A program made the position numbers and the translations under genes. From contig JAHJHL010000189.1 in NCBI GenBank assembly GCA_018823905.1, positions 1 through 36,938 on the forward strand: a DNA stretch of 36,938 bases, read 5' to 3'. Positions 1 to 8,330 of this stretch are shown piece after piece. Each line of letters begins with the position of its first letter. Positions within the stretch are counted from its first letter, which is position 1. The notes beneath the pieces were generated by a model, which saw only the letters and a list, made by a program, of their open reading frames with translations, did no database searches and was not told where the DNA came from. This DNA is from Alphaproteobacteria bacterium. Lineage in GTDB: Bacteria > Pseudomonadota > Alphaproteobacteria > Sphingomonadales > Sphingomonadaceae.

Positions 1-2
1 CG

Positions 3-419
3 TGGGACGAAAGCGCGGTCGTCGGCGGGCTGTTCGGCAGCAAGATCGTGCTCAACGAATTCGTCGCCTTTATCGACCTCGGCAAGGTGCAGGGCGACAT
101 GTCGCTCGCCGCGGTCGCGATCGCCACCTTCGCCCTGTGCGGTTTCGCCAATTTCAGCTCGATCGCGATCCAGATGGCGGTGACGGGCGGACTCGCCCCC
201 AACCAGCGGCCGATGATCGCCAAGCTGGGGCTGAAGGCGTTGCTCGCGGGCAGCCTGTCGAACCTGATGTCGGCGGCGCTCGCCGGGCTGATGCTGGGGA
301 TCGCGGCGCCGGTTGGCACGCCACCCGCGGCACCAGCAGTCGAGGCTGTCGCTGCACCCGAAAGCGCAACCGTAATTGAGCCCGACGCCGCGGCAACCGC
401 CCCCGCCAAAGCCCCCTGA
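3..419 (+). CDS. CNT-family nucleoside transporter, C-terminal part (5' end outside window)
   Basis: Only the last about 138 codons are present; the frame is open from the left edge with no start needed. The segment around LFGSKIVLNEFVAF followed by ALCGFANFSSIAIQ and LAPNQRP is the conserved C-terminal core of concentrative nucleoside transporters (NupC family), inner-membrane symporters that import nucleosides with H+ or Na+. Hydrophobic helices continue to about residue 100 of the fragment. The last 35 residues are an Ala/Pro-rich cytoplasmic or periplasmic tail (APAVEAVAAPES...), longer than in E. coli NupC. Family assignment is firm; substrate and coupling ion cannot be read from this piece. 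Confidence 0.88.
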   Translation, partial: WDESAVVGGLFGSKIVLNEFVAFIDLGKVQGDMSLAAVAIATFALCGFANFSSIAIQMAVTGGLAPNQRPMIAKLGLKALLAGSLSNLMSAALAGLMLGIAAPVGTPPAAPAVEAVAAPESATVIEPDAAATAPAKAP

Positions 420-524
420 GCCGCCACACCCGACGCTTGGGAGGATTTGCAAGCTGCACCCGAATGGCATAAACTCGGTGACGATAACGAATCCCGGGTC
501 GCATTTGCCAACAGGGAGGTTGCC

Positions 525-1130
525 ATGAAAACCGCATATCGTTTGTCGATTATCACCGCCGCGTCGATTGGGGCGGGTTTCCTCGCCACCTCCAACGCGC
601 AGGCTCCCGAAGACCGCATGGCGAGGCCGCCAGAGGCCACGATCTATCGCGACGCCGCCTATCGCGGCCCAGCGGTGTTCATCGGCGAAGCAAAGCCCAA
701 TCTGGGCCTCGCATGGCCGGTCAATTCGGTGCGGGTCGCCAGCGGGCGCTGGGAATTGTGCGAAAAGACGCGCTTTCGCGGTACCTGCCGGACGGTCGAA
801 CGCGACACGCCGATCCTCAACAACGTCCTGCGCGGCCTGACCATCCAGTCGATCCGCCCGGTTGGCAGCGGCGGCGGCTGGGATCCCGCGCCCCCCGCCA
901 ACGATCAGGTCGCGCGCGGCAATTTTGCCGAATTCCACACCCAGCCCGCGCAAGGCAATCGCCGCGTCCTCGCCTGCCAATCGGGATCTGCAACGGCGAA
1001 TTGCGCGGCGCAGACCGCCGACAATTATTGCCGTTCGATCGGCTGGAACGGATCGGCGCGCGAGCATATGGAAACGGTCGCGGGCCGCGTCTATCTGGCC
1101 GACGTGCTGTGCGTCCGCTCGGGCTATTGA
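525..1130 (+). CDS. Secreted beta/gamma-crystallin-like protein
   Basis: A 201-aa protein with a signal peptide (residues 1-26, cleavage near TSNAQA). The ATG at 525 is chosen because AGGGAGG lies 7 bases upstream; an in-frame start at 447 would bury the signal peptide. Two Greek-key repeats are visible: TIYRDAAYRGPAVFIG, then WELCEKTRFRGTCRTVE, each matching the aromatic-x5-aromatic-x-G pattern of beta/gamma crystallins. The remaining about 100 residues contain four cysteines in two spaced pairs and resemble no domain I recognise. Bacterial members bind calcium or act as structural extracytoplasmic proteins; that role is inferred. It is followed after 11 bases by an MliC-like lipoprotein gene, so the two are probably co-transcribed. 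Confidence 0.8.
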   Translation: MKTAYRLSIITAASIGAGFLATSNAQAPEDRMARPPEATIYRDAAYRGPAVFIGEAKPNLGLAWPVNSVRVASGRWELCEKTRFRGTCRTVERDTPILNNVLRGLTIQSIRPVGSGGGWDPAPPANDQVARGNFAEFHTQPAQGNRRVLACQSGSATANCAAQTADNYCRSIGWNGSAREHMETVAGRVYLADVLCVRSGY

Positions 1131-1141
1131 GGGGGGTTGCG

Positions 1142-1462
1142 ATGCACAGGTTAAAATTCGTCGCGCTTGGTGGAACCGCCCTGCTGCTGTCCGCCTGCAT
1201 GTCGGTCGGCGGCCCGGGGGTCAGCACCTATTATGAATGCGACCGCGGCACCCGGCTGAAGGTCGATTTCATGGGCGACCGCGCCTTGGTGAGCGTCAAT
1301 GGCGGTCGCGCCGAAGCGATGCGCTCCACGCCCGCCGCCAGCGGCGCGATCTACGAAAATCGTGCTGGATGGCGCCTGCACACCAAGGGCAATGAGGCGA
1401 TGTGGAACACGGCGCTGCGCTCGGCGCCCGAAACCTGTCGCCAGGTGGTGGTGCCGCGCTAG
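1142..1462 (+). CDS. MliC-like lipoprotein (C-type lysozyme inhibitor family)
   Basis: A 106-aa lipoprotein: the signal peptide ends in the lipobox LLSAC (Cys19). The mature part carries YECDRGTRLKVDF, then SGAIYENRAGWRLHTKGNEAMW, which matches the MliC/PliC signature SGxxY...W.KG..A. In characterised members the serine and lysine of this loop insert into the lysozyme active site; both are present. The expected site is the inner leaflet of the outer membrane, protecting peptidoglycan. The start ATG at 1142 follows a G-rich stretch 11 bases after the crystallin-like gene. The family call is based on motif and length; inhibition of lysozyme is inferred. Confidence 0.78.
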   Translation: MHRLKFVALGGTALLLSACMSVGGPGVSTYYECDRGTRLKVDFMGDRALVSVNGGRAEAMRSTPAASGAIYENRAGWRLHTKGNEAMWNTALRSAPETCRQVVVPR

Positions 1463-1469
1463 CGTCGGG

Positions 1470-2612
1470 TCAAAGCTCCATCGTCGCCAGCGCGTCGCGC
1501 ACCTCGCTGACGAACAATTCGGGCTGTTCCCATGCGGCGAAATGGCCACCGCGGGGCAGCTCGTTCCAGTGGACGATATTCTTGTAGCGCCGTTCAGCCC
1601 AGCGCCGCGACAGCCGCATGATCTCGTTCGGAAACAGGCTGCACCCCGTCGGCACCAAAATCTCGCCCGCGGCGAAATTGCGGAAGCTGTGCCAATAGAG
1701 CCGCGCCGACGAAGCAGCGCTCGCGGTCAGCCAATAGAGGCTGATCGTGTCGAGCATCGCATCCTTCGACAGCACCTGTTCGGGATGCCCACCGATCGAC
1801 TGGCCGCCCGGCTGATGCCCGCAATCGGTCCAGCCGTGGAATTTTTCGGCGATCCACGACATTTGGCCGGCGGGTGAATCGGTCAGCGCATAGCCGATCG
1901 TCTGCGGGCGGGTCGCGTGCTGGGTCGAATAGCCGCTGTCCTTTGCCTGATACCAGGCGAAGCGCGCCAGATAGAGTTTTTCGCTGTCTGTAAGGTCGCT
2001 CATCAGATCCGGCGGCGGCGCGCCGACCACCATGTTGACGTGGATCCCGGCGCAATGATCGGAGTGGTTCATCCCGATCGCACAGGTCACCGCGCTGCCC
2101 CAGTCGCCGCCCTGCGCGAAATAGCGATCATAACCCAGCGCACGCATCAGCGCGTCCCACGCGGCACCGATATGCTCGACGCTCCATTTGGCCTCGGTCG
2201 GCTTGCCCGAAAAGCCATAGCCGGGCAGCGATGGGACCACGAGGTGATAGTCGGCCGCCAGCGGTTCGATGACATCGAGGAATTCGAGCACCGACCCCGG
2301 CCAGCCATGCGTCAGGACCAGCGGACGCGCGGCGGGATTGGCCGATCGAATATGAAGGAAGTGAATGTCGAGCCCGTCGATCGTTGCGAGATAATTGGGC
2401 AGCGCATTCAGCCGCGCCTCGACGCCGCGCCAGTCATAGTTATCGCGCCAATAGGCCGCCAGTTCCTGCGCATAAGCGAGCGGGATGCCCTGATCCCAGT
2501 CATCGACCGTTTCCTTCTCGGGCCAGCGCGTCCGCGCCAGCCGGTCTTTCAGATCGTCGATTGCGACTTGCGGCACATCGATCGTAAAGCTGCGGATATT
2601 ATCGACGTCCAT
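1470..2612 (-). CDS. Epoxide hydrolase, microsomal (EHN-type) alpha/beta-hydrolase
   Basis: A 380-aa alpha/beta hydrolase with the N-terminal epoxide-hydrolase (EHN) region, residues about 5-110 (FTIDVPQVAIDDLKDRL, RWPE, W....L..L..YW...YDWR). HGWPGS at 102-107 forms the oxyanion hole, Asp170 in GGDWG is the expected nucleophile and His357 in GGHFAAWEQP the expected base. This is the juvenile-hormone/microsomal epoxide hydrolase family, which opens epoxides to diols through an ester intermediate. It stands alone between convergent plus-strand genes and a secreted hypothetical, so context does not reveal the substrate. Its stop lies 7 bases from the end of the MliC-like gene on the other strand. 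Confidence 0.9.
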   Translation of the reverse strand: MDVDNIRSFTIDVPQVAIDDLKDRLARTRWPEKETVDDWDQGIPLAYAQELAAYWRDNYDWRGVEARLNALPNYLATIDGLDIHFLHIRSANPAARPLVLTHGWPGSVLEFLDVIEPLAADYHLVVPSLPGYGFSGKPTEAKWSVEHIGAAWDALMRALGYDRYFAQGGDWGSAVTCAIGMNHSDHCAGIHVNMVVGAPPPDLMSDLTDSEKLYLARFAWYQAKDSGYSTQHATRPQTIGYALTDSPAGQMSWIAEKFHGWTDCGHQPGGQSIGGHPEQVLSKDAMLDTISLYWLTASAASSARLYWHSFRNFAAGEILVPTGCSLFPNEIMRLSRRWAERRYKNIVHWNELPRGGHFAAWEQPELFVSEVRDALATMEL

Positions 2613-2641
2613 GCAAATCGCCTCCCCTCGCCGTCAGCATT

Positions 2642-3130
2642 TCAGGGACGGGCGGGCGCTTTGCAACCACGTTCCAGCCCAATGCCTTTCAGGAAGCCGC
2701 GGCGCACCGTTCCGGCATAGACCGCTTCGGCATAGCGGCGGCGTTCGGCATTGGCGCCGGTGATTTCGCCGATCAGGCTGCGGAACGGGATGATCGAACC
2801 GGCGACGCTGCCGGCCACCCGGCCCGCCGTGCGCTCGCGCTTTTTCGCCGTGCTTTGCTCTTCGGTTTCATTGACGTCGGGGCCGAGCACCTCGTCGAGT
2901 TCGACGATTTCCTGCTGGATCGCGGCGCATTTGCGCATGCCCGCCAACGAATAGGGATCGCCCTGAATTGCGACCAGCTTGGCGGGCGCTTCCTTGCCAT
3001 CAAAAGGTTCGGTTACCTTGTTGGCGGTGTCCTTGATGGTCGAATCTTCGGGAGATCCGGACTGCGCCTGCGATGGTGCCGCGATGGCCAGTGCGGCGAC
3101 CGATAATCCTGCGAGAATTTTCCTGTGCAT
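2642..3130 (-). CDS. Secreted hypothetical protein with glycine-zipper-like segment
   Basis: A 162-aa protein not recognised by family. The start at 3130 is set by AAGGAGG just upstream; the open frame runs further but without a ribosome site. A signal peptide covers residues 1-22 (LSVAALAIAAPSQAQ). The middle has a charged stretch (ELDEVLGPDVNETEEQ) that looks helical. It is followed by AGRVAGSVAGSIIPFRSLIGEITGA, a glycine-zipper-like hydrophobic segment that could insert in a membrane. Two cysteines (KCAAIQ and RGCKAP) could form a disulfide. It is probably periplasmic. Function is unknown. Confidence 0.7.
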   Translation of the reverse strand: MHRKILAGLSVAALAIAAPSQAQSGSPEDSTIKDTANKVTEPFDGKEAPAKLVAIQGDPYSLAGMRKCAAIQQEIVELDEVLGPDVNETEEQSTAKKRERTAGRVAGSVAGSIIPFRSLIGEITGANAERRRYAEAVYAGTVRRGFLKGIGLERGCKAPARP

Positions 3131-3167
3131 ATCATGCCTCCTTGACGGCCCCCTGACCGCGTAGCTG

Positions 3168-4034
3168 CTAACGCGTCGGAACCGGTTCGGCTCCCGTCCA
3201 GTCGTAAAAGCCGCGGCCCGCCTTTTTGCCAACCCAGCCCGCCTCGACATATTGGACGAGCAGCGGCGCGGGGCGGAATTTGGGATCGCCGGTGCCGCTG
3301 TGCAGGACCCGGATGATTTCGAGGCAAGTGTCGAGCCCGATGAAGTCGGCGAGGGTGATCGGACCCATCGGGTGATTGAGGCCGAGGCGGCACCCGGCGT
3401 CGATGTCCTGCATCGTTGCGACGCCTTCGCCCAACGCGAACACCGCTTCGTTGATCAGCGGCATCAGGACGCGGTTGACGATGAAGCCCGGAGCGTCGTT
3501 GGCGTGGACGATTTCCTTGCCGAGGCCGCGGCCGAACGCCTCGACGGCTTGCAGCGTCGCGTCGCTGGTCGCGAGGCCGCGGATCAGTTCGATCAGCCCC
3601 ATCACCGGCACCGGGTTGAAGAAATGAACCCCAATGAAGCGCGCCGGGTCGGGTGACGCCTGTGCCAGGCGGGTGATCGGGATCGAGCTGGTGTTGCTGG
3701 CGAGGATCGCGGTGGAGGACAGTTGCGGTCCGACGCTGGCGAAGATCGCGCGCTTGATTTCCTCGCGCTCGGTCGCGGCCTCGATGACGAGGTCGGCGGG
3801 AGCGAAGGCGCTGTGGTCGGCGACCGGGGTGATCCGGGCGAGCAGCGTATCGGCATCGGCCTGCGTCATCTTTTCCTTGGTAACGAGGCGGCCGAGCGCC
3901 TTGGCGATCCCCGCCTTGCCGGCTTCGGCGCGCGCCAAATCGATGTCCGACAGCAGCACATCATGGCCGGCGCCCGCCGATACCTGAGCGATGCCCGCGC
4001 CCATTTGTCCTGCCCCAATGACGCCGACGATCAT
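3168..4034 (-). CDS. hbd: 3-hydroxybutyryl-CoA dehydrogenase
   Basis: A 288-aa protein of normal family length. The Rossmann motif GAGQMG is at 7-12, with Asp30 placed to bind the NAD ribose. SNTSS at 113-117, His137 in GVHFFNP and Glu149 in MGLIEL form the catalytic His-Glu pair of 3-hydroxyacyl-CoA dehydrogenases, and the C-terminal domain has NHPMGPITLADFIGLD. It oxidises (S)-3-hydroxybutyryl-CoA to acetoacetyl-CoA or the reverse, in beta-oxidation or polyhydroxybutyrate-linked metabolism. In many alphaproteobacteria this gene follows adenosyltransferase, etfB and etfA; here egtB-egtD lies upstream instead. AAAGGG precedes the ATG at 4034. Confidence 0.92.
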   Translation of the reverse strand: MIVGVIGAGQMGAGIAQVSAGAGHDVLLSDIDLARAEAGKAGIAKALGRLVTKEKMTQADADTLLARITPVADHSAFAPADLVIEAATEREEIKRAIFASVGPQLSSTAILASNTSSIPITRLAQASPDPARFIGVHFFNPVPVMGLIELIRGLATSDATLQAVEAFGRGLGKEIVHANDAPGFIVNRVLMPLINEAVFALGEGVATMQDIDAGCRLGLNHPMGPITLADFIGLDTCLEIIRVLHSGTGDPKFRPAPLLVQYVEAGWVGKKAGRGFYDWTGAEPVPTR

Positions 4035-4089
4035 AAACTGCCCTTTCGCTGGAAACCCTGCCCGTGCCCTACGGTCTCGGCCTCCTGCG

Positions 4090-5076
4090 TCAAGGGGCGG
4101 AGCGGAAGGCGGTCGCTTCGGCGAGGATCAGCGCGAAGGCGGGGTCGGCGTCGTCCCACGTCGCGACGGGTGTCCAGCCGCTCGCGCGCAGCAGCAGGTT
4201 CGCATCGCGGGGGCCGTATTTATGGCTGTTTTCGCTGTGGATCGTCTCGCCCGCCGCCATCTGATAGACGCGCCCATCGACGGTGAAATCGATGTCGCAC
4301 GCCGCAACGAGATGCATTTCGATCCGCGCATGGACATCGTTCCAGATCGCGCGATGGGTGAAATTATCGACCGGGATATCACCGCCAAGCTCACGGTTGA
4401 TCCGTTCGAGCAGGTTGAGGTTGAACGCCGCGGTGACCCCCGCCGGATCGTCATAGGCGCGTGCCAGCACCGCAATATCCTTGATCCGGTCGATCCCGAT
4501 CAGCAGCAAAGATTCCTCGCCCAGCGCTTCGCGCCAGTTGCGGAGCAGGTCGATCGCGGTGCGCGCGACCATGTTGCCGATCGTCGAGCCGGGGAAAAAG
4601 CCGAGCTTGGGCAGCGGGCAAATCTCGCGCGGCATGGCGACGCGCTGGGTGAAATCCGCCTCGACCGGATAGATAGGAAGGCCGGGGAAGCGCGCGGCGA
4701 GCGCCGCGGCGCTGTCGCGGAGGAAATCGCCGGAGATATCGACCGGCACATAAGCGGCGGGCGCGATGGCGCCGAGCAGCAGCGGGGTCTTGGTCGAGCT
4801 GCCCGAGCCAAGCTCGACAACCGCGCGGCCGGGGCCGACCGCTGCCGCGATGTCGGCGGCGTGGCGGGTGAGCAGATCGGTTTCGCTGCGCGTCGGATAA
4901 TATTCGGGGAGCGCAGTGATATCCTCGAACAGCGCCGATCCGGTGGTGTCGTAGAACCAGCGCGCCGGAATCGCCTTTTGCGCCTGCGCCAGCCCGGCGT
5001 GGACGTCGGCGCGAAAGGCGATATCGACCCCGGCGGCATCGGCGTCGACCTGTCGAAGATTGCGAACAACGCCCAT
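4090..5076 (-). CDS. egtD: L-histidine N(alpha)-methyltransferase EgtD
   Basis: A 328-aa SAM-dependent methyltransferase. FYDTTGSALFEDITALPEYY (residues 41-60) is the EgtD signature, and ELGSGSSTKT (88-97) is the SAM loop. The C-terminal beta-rich part (DVHARIEMHLVA, IHSENSHKY) binds histidine in the family. It trimethylates histidine to hercynine, the first step of ergothioneine synthesis. The gene starts one base after the egtB stop (TGA 5080-5078, ATG 5076-5074), so the two are translationally coupled. No egtA, egtC or egtE is in the window. A minimal EgtB-EgtD pair using cysteine directly is plausible but unproven here. Confidence 0.95.
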   Translation of the reverse strand: MGVVRNLRQVDADAAGVDIAFRADVHAGLAQAQKAIPARWFYDTTGSALFEDITALPEYYPTRSETDLLTRHAADIAAAVGPGRAVVELGSGSSTKTPLLLGAIAPAAYVPVDISGDFLRDSAAALAARFPGLPIYPVEADFTQRVAMPREICPLPKLGFFPGSTIGNMVARTAIDLLRNWREALGEESLLLIGIDRIKDIAVLARAYDDPAGVTAAFNLNLLERINRELGGDIPVDNFTHRAIWNDVHARIEMHLVAACDIDFTVDGRVYQMAAGETIHSENSHKYGPRDANLLLRASGWTPVATWDDADPAFALILAEATAFRSAP

Positions 5077-5077
5077 G

Positions 5078-6358
5078 TCAGAGATCCTTGGCTAAACGCA
5101 CGCCGGTGAATTGCCAGCGCTGGTGGGGGTAGAAGAAATTGCGGTAGGAGGCGCGCGCATGGCCGCGCGGGGTCGCGCAGCTGCCGCCGCGCAGCACGAA
5201 CTGCCCGCTCATGAACTTGCCATTATATTCGCCGACCGCGCCGGGCGCGGCGCGGAAGCCGGGATAGGGGCGGTAGGCGCTGCCGGTCCATTCCCACACG
5301 CTGCCGAACATCTGTTGCAGATCGGCGTCATCGGCCGCGGCGGCAGGCTGCACCGGCCCTGCGCTGTCGAGCTGCTGCCCCGAGGCCGGATCGCGGCGCG
5401 CCGCGGCGGCTTCCCATTCGAACTCGGTCGGAAGGCGGGCGCCGGCCCAGCTGGCAAAGGCGTCGGCTTCGAAAAAACTGATGTGGGTGACGGGCGCAGC
5501 GGGGTCGATCGCCTGCCAACCCGACAGGGTGAACTGGCGGTCGCCATGCCAATAGGCGGGCGCTTCGATGCTTTCGGCCTGCACCCACGCCCAGCCGTCG
5601 CTGAGCCACAGCGACGGGGTGTGATAGCCGCCGTCGGCGATGAATTGCTGCCACTCTTCGTTGCTGACCGGGCGGCTGGCGAGCGCGTGCGGGGCGAGCA
5701 GCGTATCGTGGCGCGGGCCTTCGCAATCGAAAGAGAATCCGTCGCCGCCGTGGCCGACCGCGGCGATGCCCGCCTTGCCCTCGATCCAGTTCATGGCGGA
5801 AAACTGCGCAACTTCACTCGCGATTGCCGTGTCGGCCTTCCACACCGCCGGGCCGAGCGGGTTTTGCGCGAAGAGATGTTTGACGTCGGTCAGCAGCAAT
5901 TCCTGATGCTGCTGCTCATGCTGGATCCCAAGCTCGATCAATATGTGCGCCGCGGGGGGCAGGTCGGGGAGCGCGGTCTGCACCGCGGTATCGACATGCG
6001 CGCGCCAGATGCAGATGTCGGCGAGCGAGGGGCGGGTCAGCAGACCGCGTTGCGGGCGCGCGTGGCGCGGTCCTTCGGCCTCATAATAGCTGTTGAACAG
6101 ATAGGCGTAGCGATCGTCGAACGCGCGGTAGCCCGGGACATGGTCGCGCAGGATGAAGGTTTCGAAGAACCATGTCGTGTGCGCGAGGTGCCATTTGGCG
6201 GGCGAGGCGTCGGGCATCGACTGCGCGCTGGCGTCGGCGTCCGACAGCGTCGCGACGAGGTCGAGCGACAGGCGGCGGGTGGCGGCGAAACGCTGCGCAA
6301 GCAGGTCGGGCGTGCGGGCCGTTTGTGCGATGGGTGAAGCGTCGGTTTGGCTGGCCAT
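5078..6358 (-). CDS. egtB: Ergothioneine biosynthesis sulfoxide synthase EgtB
   Basis: A 426-aa protein. The N-terminal DinB-like domain carries the iron ligands: the HLAHTTWFFE motif (57-66) and His147/His151 in IQHEQQHQE. The C-terminal formylglycine-generating-enzyme-like domain runs from about 215, with FEADAFASWAGARLPTEFEWE and the closing FVLRGGS...RNFFYPHQRW. EgtB couples hercynine with a thiol (gamma-Glu-Cys or Cys) and O2 to give the sulfoxide intermediate of ergothioneine. I chose ATG 6358; a GTG at 6376 adds six residues but has no ribosome site. It is the first gene of a two-gene unit with egtD. The 88-bp palindrome at 6456-6543 lies upstream. Confidence 0.95.
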   Translation of the reverse strand: MASQTDASPIAQTARTPDLLAQRFAATRRLSLDLVATLSDADASAQSMPDASPAKWHLAHTTWFFETFILRDHVPGYRAFDDRYAYLFNSYYEAEGPRHARPQRGLLTRPSLADICIWRAHVDTAVQTALPDLPPAAHILIELGIQHEQQHQELLLTDVKHLFAQNPLGPAVWKADTAIASEVAQFSAMNWIEGKAGIAAVGHGGDGFSFDCEGPRHDTLLAPHALASRPVSNEEWQQFIADGGYHTPSLWLSDGWAWVQAESIEAPAYWHGDRQFTLSGWQAIDPAAPVTHISFFEADAFASWAGARLPTEFEWEAAAARRDPASGQQLDSAGPVQPAAAADDADLQQMFGSVWEWTGSAYRPYPGFRAAPGAVGEYNGKFMSGQFVLRGGSCATPRGHARASYRNFFYPHQRWQFTGVRLAKDL

Positions 6359-6455
6359 GATGAGACAATTCCCCACGGTGCGATTCGGTTTCGCTTGAAG
6401 GCGGAATATGGTTACGCGGCGGCGAAATGTCTAGAACATTTGGGGAACACACCTT

Positions 6456-6543
6456 GTCGCCCCCGCGGAGGCGGGGGCCGCTAGCGGTTTACGCAGCAGC
6501 GAAGAGCAAGGACGACGGCGGCCCCCGCCTTCGCGGGGGCGAC
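6456..6543. repeat. Palindromic intergenic repeat (GTCGCCCCCGC type)
   Basis: The left arm GTCGCCCCCGCGGAGGCGGG (from 6456) and the right arm ending CTTCGCGGGGGCGAC (to 6543) are inverted copies of about 26 bases, and each arm is itself a small hairpin. It sits 7 bases past the adenosyltransferase stop and upstream of egtB. The element at 27202-27283 has the same architecture with CCCAGC arms. Such REP-like elements are common in sphingomonads. Here it could slow exonucleases or end transcription between the two units. Confidence 0.8.
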
Positions 6544-6549
6544 GGAATC

Positions 6550-7131
6550 TTACCGCGTCGCGCCGGGTTTCCACAGGATGTCGCCGCCCGCCGGGGCGTT
6601 CAGGTGCCGCGTGAGCACAAACAGATGGTCGGACAGACGGTTGAGATAGGTGAGCGCGAGCGGGTTGAGGTCGCGATCCGCACCGGCCGCGACCGCCGCC
6701 CGTTCGGCGCGGCGGGTTACCGCGCGGGCGAGGTGGAGCCGCGCGGCGGCGTCGGTGCCGCCGGGCAGGATGAAGCTCTTGAGCGCTTCCAGATCGTCGT
6801 TCATCCGGTCGATCTCGTCCTCGAGCCGCGCGATCTGGCTGGGGACGATGCGCAGCGCCATGTCGTGCGGGCCGAAACCGAACTGGATGTCGGCGGGGGT
6901 CGCTAGGTCGGCGCCGAGGTCGAACATCTCGTTCTGGATCCGCACCAGCATCGCGGTGGCGTCGCTGTTCGGATGAAGCGCGGCGACCGCGATCCCGATC
7001 GCACTATTCGCTTCGTCGACGTCGCCGATCGCCGCCATCAACGGCGCCGATTTGGAAATCCGCGAGCCGTCGACCAGCCCGGTGGTGCCGTCGTCGCCGG
7101 TGCGGGTGTAGATTTTGTTGAGTTTGACCAT
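6550..7131 (-). CDS. Cob(I)alamin/cob(I)yrinate adenosyltransferase, PduO type
   Basis: A 193-aa all-helical PduO/MMAB-type ATP:corrinoid adenosyltransferase. TRTGDDGTTGL (9-19) is the N-terminal ATP motif. RAVTRRAERAAV and LNRLSDHLFVLTRHLN near the C-terminus are the ATP/corrinoid-binding helices. It transfers adenosyl from ATP to cobalt to make coenzyme B12, used for example by methylmalonyl-CoA mutase. It lies 26 bases downstream of the HIG1-like gene, in an apparent operon gluQRS, HIG1-like, adenosyltransferase. No cobalamin riboswitch was seen upstream. Confidence 0.92.
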   Translation of the reverse strand: MVKLNKIYTRTGDDGTTGLVDGSRISKSAPLMAAIGDVDEANSAIGIAVAALHPNSDATAMLVRIQNEMFDLGADLATPADIQFGFGPHDMALRIVPSQIARLEDEIDRMNDDLEALKSFILPGGTDAAARLHLARAVTRRAERAAVAAGADRDLNPLALTYLNRLSDHLFVLTRHLNAPAGGDILWKPGATR

Positions 7132-7157
7132 TTAACGAAGCGTGCGCAGCGGCAGGA

Positions 7158-7382
7158 TCAGCCGCCCGCGGCGAGCAGGCCGATCAGCACGATCAGGATG
7201 ATGGTGATCGCCTGCCATTTGACGCGCGACATCATCATCTTGTTCTGCATCACCTGATTTTCTTCGACTTTTCCGTCGATCACCGCCTGGTGGCCTTGCG
7301 AAAAATAGAAGAGCCCCCGCGCGAGCGAGAAGAGGACGAAGCCGGCCGCCACGACGACGCCGATGATCAGCAAGATGTTCAT
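7158..7382 (-). CDS. Small twin-transmembrane protein, HIG1-like
   Basis: A 74-aa protein with two membrane helices (about 3-24 and 54-72). They are joined by a polar loop reading SQGHQAVIDGKVEENQVMQNKMMMSRVKWQ. The NxMMxxRVxxQ pattern before the second helix is that of HIG1-domain proteins, which in mitochondria and alphaproteobacteria associate with respiratory complexes. Placement beside a cobalamin adenosyltransferase is frequent in alphaproteobacteria. It starts 9 bases after the gluQRS stop. The link to respiration is inferred from the family only. Confidence 0.78.
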   Translation of the reverse strand: MNILLIIGVVVAAGFVLFSLARGLFYFSQGHQAVIDGKVEENQVMQNKMMMSRVKWQAITIILIVLIGLLAAGG

Positions 7383-7391
7383 GCCCCCTAT

Positions 7392-8258
7392 TTAGGGCAT
7401 TTGCAGCGAATAACCAGTGGGAAGGCGTCCGGCGAGCAGATTGGCGGCAAGCAGATCGGCGGCGAGCGCGTGGCCATCAACACCCGCGGCGCGCATCGCG
7501 GCGAGCGAGGCCGCGGCGTCGCGCTTCGCCAGCCGCTTGCCATCGGGGCCGCAAACCAGCGCGTGATGACGGTACAGCGGGGTCGGCAAGTCGAGCAGCG
7601 CCTGAAGGAGGCGGTGGACGTCGGTCGCGGCGATCAGGTCGGCGCCGCGGATGACATGCGTGATCCCCATCGCGGCGTCGTCGAGGGTGCTGGCGAGATG
7701 ATAGCTGGCGGGGGCGTCCTTGCGCGCGAGGACGATGTCGCCATGCGCCAGCGGATTGGCGATGTGCGACCCCTGCCCTTGCTCTTCCCACACGAGGTCA
7801 CCGACAATCGCCAGCGCGCGCGCGGTATCGAGACGCCAGCAATGCGGCTCGCTCTCCCTGCGTCGATCACGCTCGGTCGCGGCGAGATGGCGGCAGGTGC
7901 CGGGATAGACCGCCCCCGACGGCCCGTGCGGCGCCGAGAGGCTCGCCGCAATATCGGCGCGGGTGCAGAAACAGGGATAGACGAGATCGCGAGCGCGCAG
8001 CGTATCGAGCGACGCGGCGTAATCGCCAAGCCGCGCCGACTGCCGGACCGGCTCGCCATCCCAGTCGAGGCCAAGCCACGCCAGATCGGCGAGCGACGCG
8101 GCGACATAGTCTTCGCGCGAGCGGCTGCCGTCGATATCGTCGATGCGGATGAGGAATTGCCCGCCCGCCGCGCGCGCCGCGGCATGCGCGAGCACCGCGC
8201 TGTAAGCGTGGCCAAGGTGGAGGTCGCCGGTCGGGCTGGGCGCGAAACGGGTCAGCAT
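7392..8258 (-). CDS. gluQRS: Glutamyl-Q tRNA(Asp) synthetase
   Basis: A 288-aa truncated glutamyl-tRNA synthetase paralogue without the anticodon-binding domain, the normal GluQ-RS length. RFAPSPTGDLHLGHAYSA carries the HIGH element (HLGH, 14-17), and GKRLAKRD is the KMSKS-like loop. CFC (YPCFCTRAD) with Tyr/Cys of YPGTCRH makes the zinc site typical of this enzyme. It glutamylates queuosine in tRNA(Asp). It is the first gene of the minus-strand set leading to the adenosyltransferase. The full-length gltX at 22174 is a separate gene. Confidence 0.93.
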   Translation of the reverse strand: MLTRFAPSPTGDLHLGHAYSAVLAHAAARAAGGQFLIRIDDIDGSRSREDYVAASLADLAWLGLDWDGEPVRQSARLGDYAASLDTLRARDLVYPCFCTRADIAASLSAPHGPSGAVYPGTCRHLAATERDRRRESEPHCWRLDTARALAIVGDLVWEEQGQGSHIANPLAHGDIVLARKDAPASYHLASTLDDAAMGITHVIRGADLIAATDVHRLLQALLDLPTPLYRHHALVCGPDGKRLAKRDAAASLAAMRAAGVDGHALAADLLAANLLAGRLPTGYSLQMP

Positions 8259-8330
8259 CGCCGTGGTAAAAACTCCATATACTGTGCCGCCGTCATCAAA
8301 ATCCTTCCATATCTTGCGGCAGATGCCCCC

